A stretch of DNA of 64,000 nt from Nectonema munidae (lineage: Eukaryota; Nematomorpha; Nectonematoida; Nectonematidae): the NCBI GenBank assembly GCA_030549495.1, contig JAUIRK010000463.1:681001-745000 (forward strand). Reading direction: 5' to 3'. Below the pieces are notes generated by a model. The model saw only the letters and a list, made by a program, of their open reading frames with translations, made no database searches and had not been told where the DNA came from. Shown here piece by piece: positions 13,131 to 23,869 of the stretch. The first letter of the stretch is position 1, and every line of letters starts with the position of its first letter. The position numbers were made by a program, and so were the translations under genes.

Positions 13131-15229
13131 GAATTTTCATCTTTGATATTTATTATTCATTATTTAATATTGAAAATATACTTTAAGTTTTTACTATAAA
13201 ATATTTTTGTTTTAGAAATGGAATGTAAAACATAGATAAGGTATACAATTTTTAGGGCCCAGTTGGAAGATGGCAAGGTATTAAATACAAATCTTTATTC
13301 AAAGAATGTCAAGTCATGTATATGAGTTAACTATAACTGTGAATGGAGGTATTAAAACTTGAAATCATTTATGGAAAAAGTAGATATCAAAAAGTTTACA
13401 AAAAAAGAGGGAGTTAAAAGTAACAGATGTTATTGACGTCATTTGTATAAATAAAATATTATTATTTCATGCATAAAATTAGATGAAATTACCAATAGTA
13501 TGAAATTGTTTTGCACTCTTAATATGAAAATTTTTAATAAAATTGAAATTTTATATTTAAACTTTGTCAAATGGGTTGAGCCAAATTATAACACACAAAT
13601 TTTAGGGTAAATTGTATTCATAACTCCCAATCTTAGTAATACTTAGCCAACAATCTCATAAGTTAACACATATCATTCTAAAAAATTAAAACTCATAATA
13701 AAAATTTTGTAAAGTGTACATATTTTTCAGATAATTAAAGAATTGTTCCCTTATTACACAATAAAATATTATTATTCTCATCACTCATTACCAATTTTTT
13801 TTGAATTAAGGCATACCCCATTTCTTTTGAGTTAAGACATAATCGGTAATCGTAACCCATAAAATATTTTATGTTTGATGAATTAAAGAATCTAAAAATT
13901 ATTTATTTCTTTTAATCATCTCAAAATCCTACTAATTATCTTTACTTTTTCTAGAAAATTATTCTAGATCTAAATTATGAGTCTTCTGTTACTAGAAAAA
14001 AAAAATTACAAATCAACATGGGTATCTAATTAACCAAAGAGAAAAATAATATGTGTTATAACCGGATACCAAAATGAACAGAACCCGAAGGGAAGGAGAA
14101 AAAATAGCGATAAAACAGCACTCAATTAAAAACGAGTGCTTTTTTCAAACACATGTTTCGAGCTATAAATTTAGGATGAGAGTTGCGCTATCACGGAAGG
14201 ATGATTATATAATTTAAAATAAAATTAGATACTTTATAACATATAGGAAAAATAACGTACAAACTACAAACTGATAACGAATTTGTAGGTAAAAGAATCA
14301 ATGTCGTATTTAGGTTCATAGACTGTGTTTTTGGCTATTAAAAGAAGGGAAAAGAATCAAATTAAAGAGCGCTAAATATTTTAGGTTTTGTCATAGTGGC
14401 AGAGTGCGTTCTTCTTTTCCAAGTCATTTTCAAATAGTTTTTAAAAGAATTTTATCGTTGAATTAATTATTTATCACTGATTAATGGAAAGCATAATTTC
14501 TAATTATATTAAAAAAAGAACAGAAATATCGATATAATTAACCATTATATTTAACCTTTATAAAGTAGTTTGATTTATTTTCAAAAAAAAATATTAAATT
14601 ATCACACTCAGAATCCATTATTTAGCGAATTGTGATAAGATATTTTTAAAAATATTTAATATTTTGGGAAAAACGAAGGAGAAGAAGGTGACCTACTAAA
14701 ATGCCATTTAGTCAGTAAGGATTCAAAAATACTCTTTCACAAATAGGCTTAAAGAAAGATGGCAAAAAATAAATTTCAAGCACAACGAGTTGAATTAAAA
14801 CTAGTTTATTCGTTTTAGCAAAGATAAAATATTGTGTTTACTAACTGAAATTATTATATTAATTATGTGGAATATTTTAATAAAAAAAATAATTAAAATT
14901 ATTGAAAAATCAGGGTATTTTTTCACTTTTCTTTATAGATGTAAATTTTTTTGATTTAATAATTTTTGAAATTATTTTCTTCGTATAGATATTGTTTCTC
15001 ATCATCGATACTATAGAAATGAAGGAAAAAATGAAATTTTTAGAATTTTTTACCTATTAAATAATAATTTTTGAATAATATATTTGATTTAGATGTTTTT
15101 CTGAATAAGAAACTCAAGATCTATAAGTAAGCAAAGTTTCATTTTATTATCTTGTTTTATTTCTTGGTAACTAGACATTAATTTTTATGCAAAATCATTA
15201 TGAATGAATGCTTAGAGATTACTTTGGAA
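13131..15229. other. Intergenic, mostly featureless
   Basis: No gene is recognised. Two small items stand out: a short fragment at 14250-14330 resembling part of an integrase core (reading TDNEFVGKRI), shared with 28540-28590, and a terminator-like hairpin at 14117-14145. The integrase-like scrap is too short to assign to a family and is only a fossil. Confidence 0.4.
14117..14145 (+). other. Hairpin followed by a T run
   Basis: AGCACTC (14117-14123) pairs with GAGTGCT (14134-14140) across a 10-base A-rich loop, followed by six Ts. It looks like an intrinsic terminator or an RNA polymerase III stop, but no small RNA gene is recognisable upstream, so it may be chance. Confidence 0.25.
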
Positions 15230-15456
15230 CAGTTGTTCCCAAACTTTTTTACACTGCAACACCTCTGCTGAACTTTTGAAAATTGTGAGCATCCCATAAT
15301 ATAAAACTACATTTTTTTCAGTTTTTAGTTTAAAACAATTATAATAACCTAACAAAATAACTATAGTGAAAAAATGAAAGAAAGATAAACAGTTACAAAA
15401 AAATATAACTCTGATCATTCATAATTTGTAAAATAAACAACTATTGGGAATTACTG
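15230..15456. mobile_element. Old hAT-type MITE
   Basis: The left end CAGTTGTTCCCAAACT and the right end (complement CAGTAATTCCCAATAGT) agree at most positions and match the frequent hAT end CAGTGGTTCCCAAAC. The flanking octamers CTTTGGAA and TTTTAGAG agree at five of eight positions, all differences being transitions, as expected of a decayed duplication. It is non-coding. Confidence 0.55.
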
Positions 15457-16521
15457 TTTTAGAGTATTACTCGTTGCTTTATATATTCGATTTAAAAAAA
15501 GATTTCAAAGATTTTAAGATAAATATTTTAAATTATATTAATACTTTATACCTCTATATAAATTTATTTACTCTTTTTAGAATACACTGGGCCCTTATAT
15601 CCTTATTTGGTGCCCTTGAATAAAGTTTTGATGCCGCCCCTGTGCAAAATTTCCAGTGGTTCCACCTAACAAAAATTACAGTGCCGTTCCAGGATCAAAC
15701 GACCCAATATGCCCTCTTTTTTATCATTAGAAAAATTTTAAATACCATTTTTAAAGAATAATCTTACAAAATCGATGATAACTTTCAGATTATAAAATTA
15801 CATCAACATTTTTGTATTTTACCATGATAAAAATTTTTCTCCACGGAGAAGAAAGATTCATCTCCATAAGATGCGATAGCAATTTTAGATAGTTTTATCT
15901 TATTTCTAACAGTAGAGTCGTATTCTGTGTAACGCTTAATTTACCGTGTATAACGCACACTTTTTTCTAAAAAAAAATTTCGTGTGTGTTATACAAAGGT
16001 GTTTTTTATACAGCAATAAAAAATCTCTATAATAAGGTGATATATCAAATTGTAATTTTTAATGATGAATTCTTTTACGATTGTTATGCCTTAGATAAAA
16101 TTAAAATGTTCTGAAAATTTAGGATATTAAAAGTAACAAAAAATTAAATCTGAAAATTTTGCCTAAGTAACCCACATTTTCTTATCTCCATAGGCAAACT
16201 GTCACTTCACAAAGATATATTTTTAAACAAAAACTGACTCTTGTAATTATTATATTTATTCAAAGATTTATTAGACTATAAAAATAACATCATTGTAAAT
16301 TTAATTTATTTTGCCTAACTATCATGAAAAAAAGCATACACATCATTATTTTCCAAAGCACTATTACTGAATATATAATATCACGTTATACGTCGATTCG
16401 TTATTTTTCAAAGCTATTTGGTTGACAATGTTAATGTGTGTTATATCCTGATCCTCCCTATAAAACACTCAAAGCTTTATCGCTAAAAATGTTAACTGCC
16501 GTTATAATTGGAAAATACGGT
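15457..16521. other. Non-genic; hairpin of repeat type at 15946-15996
   Basis: An imperfect inverted repeat, GTATAACGCACAC against GTGTGTTATAC, lies at about 15946-15996. Its wording is typical of terminal regions of pogo/CENP-B-related DNA elements, but I could not define borders. No gene is seen. Confidence 0.35.
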
Positions 16522-16746
16522 CAGGGACGCACATACTTGAAATTATTGAGGGGGGAGGGACGAGAAACTTTTTATTTTATTTTAAAAGAATTTGTTCCTG
16601 AAACTCAACAGTAAAACAAGTAAAATAATATATAAGATTGAGAAATTCAAAATTATTGTTGGAGCTAAAGGCCTTTCCACGCCTTTAAAATCACATTAGA
16701 GGGGGGGGGGCGGCTTTTCCCCCTCCCCTTCGGATGTACGCCCCTT
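16522..16746 (+). mobile_element. hAT MITE, family A, with perfect 8-bp target duplication
   Basis: The element starts CAGGGACGCACATAC and ends (complement) AAGGGGCGTACATCCG, an inverted repeat of about 15 bp. It is flanked by AATACGGT at 16514-16521 and 16747-16754, an exact 8-bp duplication as made by hAT transposases. The interior is non-coding with G-rich stretches next to both ends. Related sequences are at 1626-1830 and 19500-19542. The perfect duplication suggests it is one of the younger insertions here. Confidence 0.85.
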
Positions 16747-18143
16747 AATACGGTATATATTTGTTATAATGTCTGCCCTTGATAAGTGTCTCCCGTTAGG
16801 CTATATCCTCATGTCTCCTCCTTATGAGATCCCTGAGAATAAATCTAGAAACTTGTTAAAGTTATTTTATGAAAGATATTATGAACATGCTTCCTTAATT
16901 TTATAATTATGTAAGTAGAATGGTCTATTTTCCTTATTTAAGATCCGTTTTATTTAGTACTTTCGGGTTTGCGCACAGATGTGGTTAATTCAGTAAATAG
17001 ATTCTTTAAAATCTAAACTTTCAAATTTAAAATAAAAATATTATCCTTATTTTTGAAATTCAATTCTCAAATCATTATTAGAAGGAAAATTGGCTCCTAC
17101 TAAACTATGCTGCCCATGGCGATTGACATCCCTGTCTTGCTCGATCTACTCTGCTACTGCTAGCATGATAGGATTTTTCGACTTGTATCATGTATCAGTT
17201 ATTTAACCTATATTAGATCAGAAGTGGAAAAAAATTTGTCTTATTTTTTTATTGTTTACCAAATGCTTAAAAGCAGTTTAATAAAAATTATTATAAAAAA
17301 ATTTTATCTAAAAACTAACACTCCTGTAGTGATTTGGACTAAGTAAATGAAAATGCTGTAAATGAAAATTTATTAGAAAAAGTTCTACAAATCATAAAAT
17401 TTTTTCAAAGGTACGATTGGTCCAACGAGGATTGATATAATACCAATTAGTACAATGCGAACTGCTCTAATATACCAATTTGTCCAAAGCCAATAATAGG
17501 TCTGAAACTGGTTCGTCTAATAGAGATATTGGTTTAGTGTCGATTGTACTAAAATTAATATAAAAAAATTAAATAGATTGTTCTAATAGACCAATTCGTC
17601 AGTCCCAAACTATAGAAAAAAAATACTTGAAAACTAATTCTTGCACTAACCCTAAGATTAAACCTAACTATTATCTTTAACCCTAACACTAATTGGACCA
17701 GTTTGTTTTAGACCAATCATCAGGGTCGACGTAGGTATCTATTGTGTGCTTATAATTAAATTTAGCTTATTAATTTTTTTGACCATTTCGATTATAAATA
17801 TATAGTACTCTTATGTTTAACCCAAAAAGAGAAATTTACTTGGTCAGACTTCATATTACATGTAAGACAGGGGCGCACTATTTGCTTAATATTTGAGCAG
17901 AGATATTTTTATAATGTTCGATTGTTTAATTTTATAAGTAACACTGTAAATAATTAAATCTTTTTTTTTAAAGAAAATTTGTTGATTATTATAATAAAAA
18001 TATAATATCGAAACAAAATGATCAGTTGTTAAAAATGTACTTGATCTATTTATGACAGCTGTCAGAATTTGATTTGTAGACAGAAATATTCAAAAAAAAC
18101 GCAATGATTTTCTTTTCTCCTATACTTTGATTTATGTTAGTTT
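16747..18143. other. Non-genic; repeat-like 17410-17730
   Basis: At 16769 a 45-codon plus-strand frame begins MSALDKCLPLGYILMSPPY; I do not recognise it and it has no visible partner exons. From 17410 to 17730 several copies of ACCAATTNGT/ATTGGTCCAA wording occur in both orientations, with TTAACCCTAACACTAA-like sequence between. That suggests a decayed inverted-repeat element whose borders I cannot fix. Confidence 0.35.
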
Positions 18144-18464
18144 GGTCCTCGGACATTTCGCCCCATTATTTTCATAAGACAGTTCGTCCCATGGACAATT
18201 CGCCCCATTATTTTCATAAGACATTTTGTTTCATGGACAATTCGCCCCGTTATTTTCATAAGACATTTTGTCTCATGGACAATTCTAAAAAATTAAGAGA
18301 TAAAATGATTAATTTGAAATAATTTAATAGAGATAAAATAAACAAGAATATAAAATTTTTTAATAATTTTACACATATAATAAGCAAAGATGGATAAAAC
18401 AAATAGCCTATGACACAATTTGTCCAGGGGGCAAATTGTCTATGGGGCGAAATGTCTGTCGACC
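18144..18464. mobile_element. MITE with 22-bp ends of GGACATTTCGCCCC type
   Basis: The left end GGTCCTCGGACATTTCGCCC is mirrored at the right end (complement GGTCGACAGACATTTCGCCC), 22 bp with few differences. Flanks GTTAGTTT and GTTATTTA are similar, so a decayed target duplication is possible, but superfamily is not assignable. The inside holds a three-fold tandem repeat (separate entry) that happens to be open in one frame. Confidence 0.65.
18153..18284 (+). repeat. 42-bp tandem repeat, three copies
   Basis: The unit starts GACAATTCGCCCCATTAT and ends near TTCATAAGACATTTTGTC. Three units follow one another with few differences and are an expansion of the element's own terminal wording. In the plus strand the unit is a multiple of three and lacks stops, so it reads as a repeating peptide (DNSPHYFHKTF). 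I regard this as a by-product, not a gene. Confidence 0.75.
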
Positions 18465-18703
18465 GTTATTTAAATAATTTTTTAATTATAAGGGTTAGCT
18501 ACTTAAACGTTGGCTTTTGCTGCTTATAAAAACTTGAAAATATCAAATAAACTCAAATTCTTTATGCCTCCTATTATATTGAAATTATTCTGAGAACAGA
18601 CGGTTCCATTTTAAAATAGTGAAAATTGCTTTATTAGTTTATTTTGTTTCCTTTCTCTCTTATGTTAATTATGTAGCAAATTTTTCAATTTTGAGTAAAA
18701 GGT

Positions 18704-18848
18704 AAGGTGCAGCGGGTGTATTTTCATTGACAAGGCACTGATGTACCGCTTATGTCAAACTATGAACAAATTCGTATCGATGAGGAATCGAATCCAGAGG
18801 CTTCCGTGCTAAGTCCATCATCTCAACCAACCTGCCATGCCACACATA
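18704..18848 (-). mobile_element. tRNA-derived SINE
   Basis: On the minus strand a tRNA-like head carries a polymerase III A box, TGGTTGAGATGATGG (18815-18829), and a B box, GGATTCGATTCC (18784-18795), about 20 bases apart, the usual arrangement of a tRNA-derived promoter. The following body (complement of TACCGCTTATGTCAAACTA) recurs at 61366-61395, which shows it is a dispersed repeat and not a tRNA gene. I could not fold a convincing acceptor stem. Borders are approximate. Confidence 0.65.
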
Positions 18849-19643
18849 GAGTATGCTGTAGGGGATACGTCAAATTAGTTTTCAAAAAACTTAAGTTATG
18901 CTCTAAAATTTTTTAGTTTTTGTTTAAGCTCTATAACTTTTTCTGATAGACTTTTTTTCCAAAGTTATTATAAAAGGCAAATCATTGCAAAATGTTAAAA
19001 GTTATTTTTCTTTTTGTAGATTTTTGTATCTTGTATCAATTTAGCTTTTAAACTATTTTTGAAGATGCTGAGTAAAATGAAATAATGCGATCCTAATTTT
19101 TTGTTTTATTTTTGTTTGCGCAATTATAATTTCATTTTATACCCTTGCCCCTGAATCAATCACATTTTTTTATATAAACATCGCAGGGTGTCTAGTAGAC
19201 TCTTTGCCTTTAGACTACATTCACTCATATAAAACTATCCAACCTTCTGTTATTTGTTTTCTCTATGAATCAAATATCCTTTCATCAATTCCTGTAATGT
19301 GCCTGGTAGACTACTTCATTTTTCAAATGAAAAGCCTATTCCACCCCCTAACAATTTTGGATTTTTTTAAACTAGTGTATATTCGATATGCAAATTTAAT
19401 TAAAATATTTTCGCTGGAAGTATAGTATTTAAATTCGCCAATTTTGTAAAAAAAATATAAAGTGGTCTTAGACCACTAATTTTGAAAATTGCAACAACAA
19501 AAAAATTTCGCCCTCCAATAATTTTGAGGATGTACGCCTCTGATGTAAGATAAACACTTGTAAGTATATTCGGAGTAAAAATTTAAGAATATTTTTGTAT
19601 TAATGTTTAATATTGTTCATTTTTATCAACTTATTTTATTTAA
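18849..19643. other. Upstream of KANSL2 exon; MITE end at 19500-19542
   Basis: Sequence at 19508-19542 (CCTCCAATAATTTTGAGG then a CTCTG end) matches one end of hAT MITE family A; the other end was not found. The rest is AT-rich, with two near repeats of GTGYCTRGTAGAC at 19189 and 19300. No upstream KANSL2 exon could be recognised here. Confidence 0.4.
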
Positions 19644-20279
19644 GAAGTTATGTTCGGTGGTAGTTGTTCACCTTTTTCCGTTGACTCTGAACCAAAGAAT
19701 ATACTTACTACAAAAGAGGCTGCAAAAATGTATATGACGAAACTAGAATCTCTTCAATTGTTTTATTGTCAGCAGTTAGCCATCATTAAAAATAAGCACA
19801 GAAATTTGTTGGAGCGTCATAAAAAGAAGAAAAAAAAGAAATTTCCCACCTCTCACATTGACCGTAAAAAACGAACTATTGTTTCATCCTCTTCTTCCTC
19901 AGTGAAACAACTCAAAGTTTTTCGCTTCTATAAAAGTTTGGCTAGTTTGGATAACTATAGCTTGCTTCCTGTCTACAAAAAGGGTGTTTTGCATCAACTT
20001 CAGTACTTTCCAAAAAATAATTACCAAACCTGTTCACATAAACGAGATTCGACATCTACTTCAGCCTGTTTTCGCCCCACTCTTCCTGCAAGCAAATACT
20101 GTCCAAAACACATTTTAAGCGATACAAAACAACAATTATTCTCTAAATGTGAATTTAAACTTGAGCTTTCATGTCCTGGAGATTATGAAATTAATGATGG
20201 TGGTGTGCTTTATAAGTGTTCAAATCCTTGTTTGCAACTTATTTCAAATAGGAATTGTTTTCTTCATCAAAGTCTTTAA
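19644..20279 (+). CDS. KANSL2: KANSL2 (NSL2) C-terminal coding exon
   Basis: KANSL2 is a subunit of the nuclear NSL complex with the acetyltransferase KAT8/MOF, acting on H4 at promoters. The open frame (counted from ATG 19650, 209 residues) aligns with the second half of the family: a basic helical segment, residues 21-64 (TTKEAAKMYMTKLESLQLF, cf. TAEEVALI..EKLIRLQSLY), a linker with VKQLKVFRFYK (cf. ENLKRLKCLRRYR), then a C3Hc3H zinc domain with Cys128, Cys140, Cys151, His154, Cys167, Cys175, Cys203 and His206. The core reads LPASKYCPKHILSDTKQQLF (human [20 protein letters not shown]). A TTTATTTAAG acceptor precedes the exon, so the ATG need not be the start; the first zinc domain must lie on upstream exons not found in the window. 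The protein ends soon after the last His, shorter than human KANSL2. It is intact, AT-rich like its surroundings and followed by a poly(A) signal. Orthology is my alignment from memory. Confidence 0.8.
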   Translation, partial: EVMFGGSCSPFSVDSEPKNILTTKEAAKMYMTKLESLQLFYCQQLAIIKNKHRNLLERHKKKKKKKFPTSHIDRKKRTIVSSSSSSVKQLKVFRFYKSLASLDNYSLLPVYKKGVLHQLQYFPKNNYQTCSHKRDSTSTSACFRPTLPASKYCPKHILSDTKQQLFSKCEFKLELSCPGDYEINDGGVLYKCSNPCLQLISNRNCFLHQSL

Positions 20280-20389
20280 TGTTTTGCCTATTTGAACTTG
20301 GTGTGTGTATCTTTTACAAGAAAAAAATTGTTTTTAATTTTTTATAAATGTATATTTTAAATATTTTTACGTAAAAAAGAACTTACTGC

Positions 20390-20395
20390 AATAAA
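20390..20395 (+). promoter_or_regulatory. Poly(A) signal of the KANSL2 exon
   Basis: AATAAA lies 111 bp after the KANSL2 stop codon, a normal distance for a last exon. It supports this being a real terminal exon. Confidence 0.6.
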
Positions 20396-20924
20396 ATCAA
20401 AATTCATAGGCTCAGCTTGTTATGCATTTTTTGGTATTTTAAAAAGCTAAAAAACTATAGTATTTCATTAAAAATACGTTGCATTTTTGGAATTCAGGTT
20501 GAAATCTCTAAATTATTATAATGTTAACATTTTTGGGCCAATTATTATTTATATTCATTTTGGTGTATCACGCGATAAGTATAAAAAATAAAGCTTGACG
20601 TTTATGAGCATATACAAGCATATTTGAATCTGCTATAAAAAATATGAATTTAAGCTAAATTTGAGGAAAGTATACACTTATAAATTACACCTCTAGAAAG
20701 CAATGTTGTTCAATATTTCATCCGTAAATAATTTCGTTTCTTTCAGTTAACCTGAGAACTTTTTGAGACGCTTCGCAATCCAGAATATACTCGAAGATTT
20801 CCAACTGGAACGTTCAGGAATTTCCTGTTTTTATAAATAGAACAGCTTTCTAAAAATGATCATTATATATTTCAAGAAACTTTATTGATATTTGTGTTCT
20901 TTGGGCGTGAAACAAATATGTGTC

Positions 20925-23861
20925 ATTAGGGTGGCCCTTAAAAATAAACCTATGATTTTTATTTGCGCCACCCCTTTTTCTTGTTCTATTTACATCAAAA
21001 AATTTTCCGATATTAATAATGTTTAGAGGTGGCCCTTTAATATTAAACAAAAATATAATATAATAAGCAAAAATCTTGAAAGAAATCCCATTATAAACAT
21101 TAGTTGAAAAACAAGTGTATGCACTCATTTAAATGAAGTATTATATGATATGAGTGGTTTATAATACAGCATAAATATATTAACAACATTTTTGTCATCA
21201 ACCTTTGTATGTCACATTAAAATATACATTGTGTGTGTATACTTGAAATTTTGTTTTTTATTGTCATTCAATTTTAATCATCATTATATTGTTTCTTCAA
21301 TTACATTCAAGCACAAGTAAGTTTTTAAAATTCTTGATATGTGATCAAATGTAAGATAAAACGTTTGCATTTTTTCTAAATATAATAATAGGTTTACAAT
21401 GAAAACAAAGTGAAATTTACCTGATTGGATGTCATGAAACTGAAATTCATGGATCTAAACTGCCATCCTATCGTCAATCTTTGAAATATTTCTTTTATTT
21501 CCACAAGATTGAGAGCAAAACTATTAGAGAATCTTGCAAAACTGCTGTTTTGAATACATATAAAATCTGGACAAAAGCTGGCATACGAAGTCAAGCTCCT
21601 AAACATGCTATTGAAAAATTGGAAAAAGTGTTTTATGAGTGGAAATCTCTTAAAAACATAAAGTTTACAAATTTACTGATAAGCTCGATAATCTTTTTGA
21701 TATTGCTCATGCAAACGCATTGAATATGATTAAAATTCAAGAAGACAAGGATTTTCTTATAGCACAAAGAAAAAAAGGCCGTGTTGGATCTCTTGGAAGT
21801 GAAGACAAAATAGAAGCACGTCGCCAAGAAAGAATACAACAGAGAAAACAAGCAGAACTTAAACGTCAAATGCGATCACAAGAAGAATTGGATAAGTATC
21901 AGAAAAATGTAGTTCTTTTAGATAACTTTTCTGAAGATGACAGTTCAGAAAAATTGGATCTGAATAACAAAAATAAAAAATATAGTCCAAAAACAAAAAA
22001 AAAGAGCTTCAATTAATGTTCTATCTTCAAGACTAACGGCAGCATTAGATCGAACTAAAACTTCATCAAGAAATGCGACTTATGTTCTTAACGAAATGGC
22101 TTCAGCTCTTAATTGTGATGTCAATATTCTGAATATAAACAAATTCCATCCAAAGAGCAAGAATCAAAAATCGTGCCATTGAAGCAAAAAAACTTCGAAG
22201 TAATATACCATCCGATGTTCAACTAACTCTTCAATGGGATAGTAAATTAGTGGAGGATTTAACCTCAAAGAAGCAAGTTGATCGTCTCCCTATATTTGTT
22301 TGTGGTGATGGAATTGAAAAGCTTTTGGAAGTTTCAAAGTTGACTTCGGGAACAGGTAAATCACAAGCAACAGCAATTTTAAAATGCTTAAAATACTTTG
22401 ATATCGAAGAGGAAATAGTTGGTCTGTGTTTTGATACAACAGCTTCGTATACCGGAAGACATTCAGGTGTTTGTGCTTTGATAGAAAAAGAACTCAATAA
22501 AAGTCTTTTTTATTTTGCATGTCGCCATCATGTTTTTGAACTAATTATAGCAGCTGCATGTCATCAGACAATAATTGCAAAAGATAAAAGCCCAGATATT
22601 TTGATATTTAAGCGTTTCAAAAACAATTGGTGTAAAATTAATAAAAAAAATTATTCAGTAGTTTCCACAGATATAGAAGTAGAAAAATTAATTGCACCAT
22701 ACAGAGAAAACATTCTTTCATTTGCACATATGCACCTAAAAACAAAACAACCTAGAGATGATTACAAGGAATTTCTTGAATTATCAATTATATTTCTTTG
22801 TGATGTTCCACCAAAAGGTATTCATTTTTATCTTCCAGGTGCAACTCACAGCACGTTGGTTGTCAAAAGTCATCTACATCATAAAAATTTGGTTATTTAG
22901 AAATCAATTCAATCTCAGTGATTTAGAACAAGAAAGTGTTCGTGATCTTGCCTGTTTTTCTGTTGTAATTTATTTGAAAGCTTGAATGTCTTCAGTGAAT
23001 GTTGTAGAAGCACCATTGAACGATTTGGAATTTATGAAACAATTACTTGAATATCCGCAAAAAGATATTTCTTATGCCACAAGTAAAAAGTTTGCATCTC
23101 ACTTGTGGTATTTATCCCAAGAATTGGTTGGTTTAGCTTTGTTTGATAAACGTTTATCTGGTAATCATAAAAAAAAATGTTATGTGCAATAAAAAATCCA
23201 AAAACAGAAATCAGTAGAAAAAAAGCTAATATTAAATTAGATCTTTTTAAGAATATTACTTTAACAGAGTTTTGTACTACAAATTCAAAAAAACTTTTTC
23301 AGAACTAGTTTTTACGAAAGAACCTGTTTTTTGGCAGAAAGATGACTCCTTCATACAAGCTTTAAAGATAGTGAACAACTTTCCCGTTGTTAATGACAGC
23401 AGAAAGAGGAGTTGCTCTTATTCAAGACTTTAATAAACATTTAGTAAAAGATGAAGATCAATTCCAATTTCTTCTACAAGTAGTTTCTGATCATAGAAAG
23501 CTATTTCCAGAGTGTACCAAAAACAATTTTACAAAAATTAAAAATAAATAAACAATTTCATGTTTGGATTTTTGAAAAGTATTAATTTTATATAAATTTA
23601 ACTGAAATTTCATTAAATAATAATTTAAAAATATGGTTTGGTTGATATTTTCATATACATACAATACAATATATAAGCAAGTATAATCAGGTTTGGTTTT
23701 TAAAAAAAAAAATAATTCAAATCAAGCGGGGCACCTCTGAAACTTATTTAATTGTAAAAAAAATTTGCATAAAACATTTTTTTACCTAATATAACTATTT
23801 GAATGTGTGGCACAGGTTATAACAAAAAATTTTTTTTTGTCTTTTTAAGGGCCACCCTAAT
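20925..23861 (+). mobile_element. DNA transposon with TTAGGGTGGCCC ends, CxxH transposase
   Basis: The left end ATTAGGGTGGCCCTTAAAAA is mirrored exactly at the right end (…TTTTTAAGGGCCACCCTAAT). The sequence GTGTC stands directly outside both ends (20920-20924, 23862-23866), compatible with a 5-bp target duplication. About 100 bp inside each end a second, related inverted repeat occurs (GTTTAGAGGTGGCCC at 21021; complement GTTTCAGAGGTGCCCC at 23728-23743). The body carries one transposase region in the direction of the plus strand (next entry). I cannot place the family: the termini are not those of Tc1/mariner, piggyBac or typical hAT. The clean ends and nearly full-length coding region suggest a moderately recent insertion. 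Confidence 0.85.
21403..23551 (+). pseudogene. Transposase of the TTAGGGTGGCCC element, frameshifted
   Basis: About 700 codons can be followed through four or more frame changes (near 21665, 22010, 22880, 23190). Order of parts: an N-terminal helical domain (LPSYRQSLKYFFYFHK), KLDNLFDIAHA, a charged coiled-coil region (21770-21990, EARRQERIQQRKQAELKRQ), then the catalytic region from 22250: LPIFVCGDGIEKLL, SGTGKSQA, VGLCFDTTASYTGRHSG (Asp in an RNase H-like strand), FACRHH (a CxxH motif), PDILIFKRF, GIHFYLPGA, APLNDLEFMKQLL, LWYLSQELVGLALFD and a final AERGVALIQDFN. The CxxH motif is shared by hAT, MULE, P and Kolobok transposases, so it probably belongs to that large group. A second gene of this family is at 62280-64000. 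I recall similar unannotated proteins in aphids and Hydra but cannot verify this. Confidence 0.75.
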
Positions 23862-23869
23862 GTGTCGTA

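Noticed and set aside
18153-18284. Short repeat-protein gene
   Set aside because: The open frame is explained by a 42-bp tandem repeat inside a MITE and has no codon or splice support.
18784-18846. Functional tRNA gene
   Set aside because: A and B boxes are present, but no convincing acceptor stem forms and the downstream body is a dispersed repeat.
19183-19542. Complete hAT family A MITE starting at CAGGGTGTC
   Set aside because: Only the right end matches the family; the putative left end differs and there is no target duplication.
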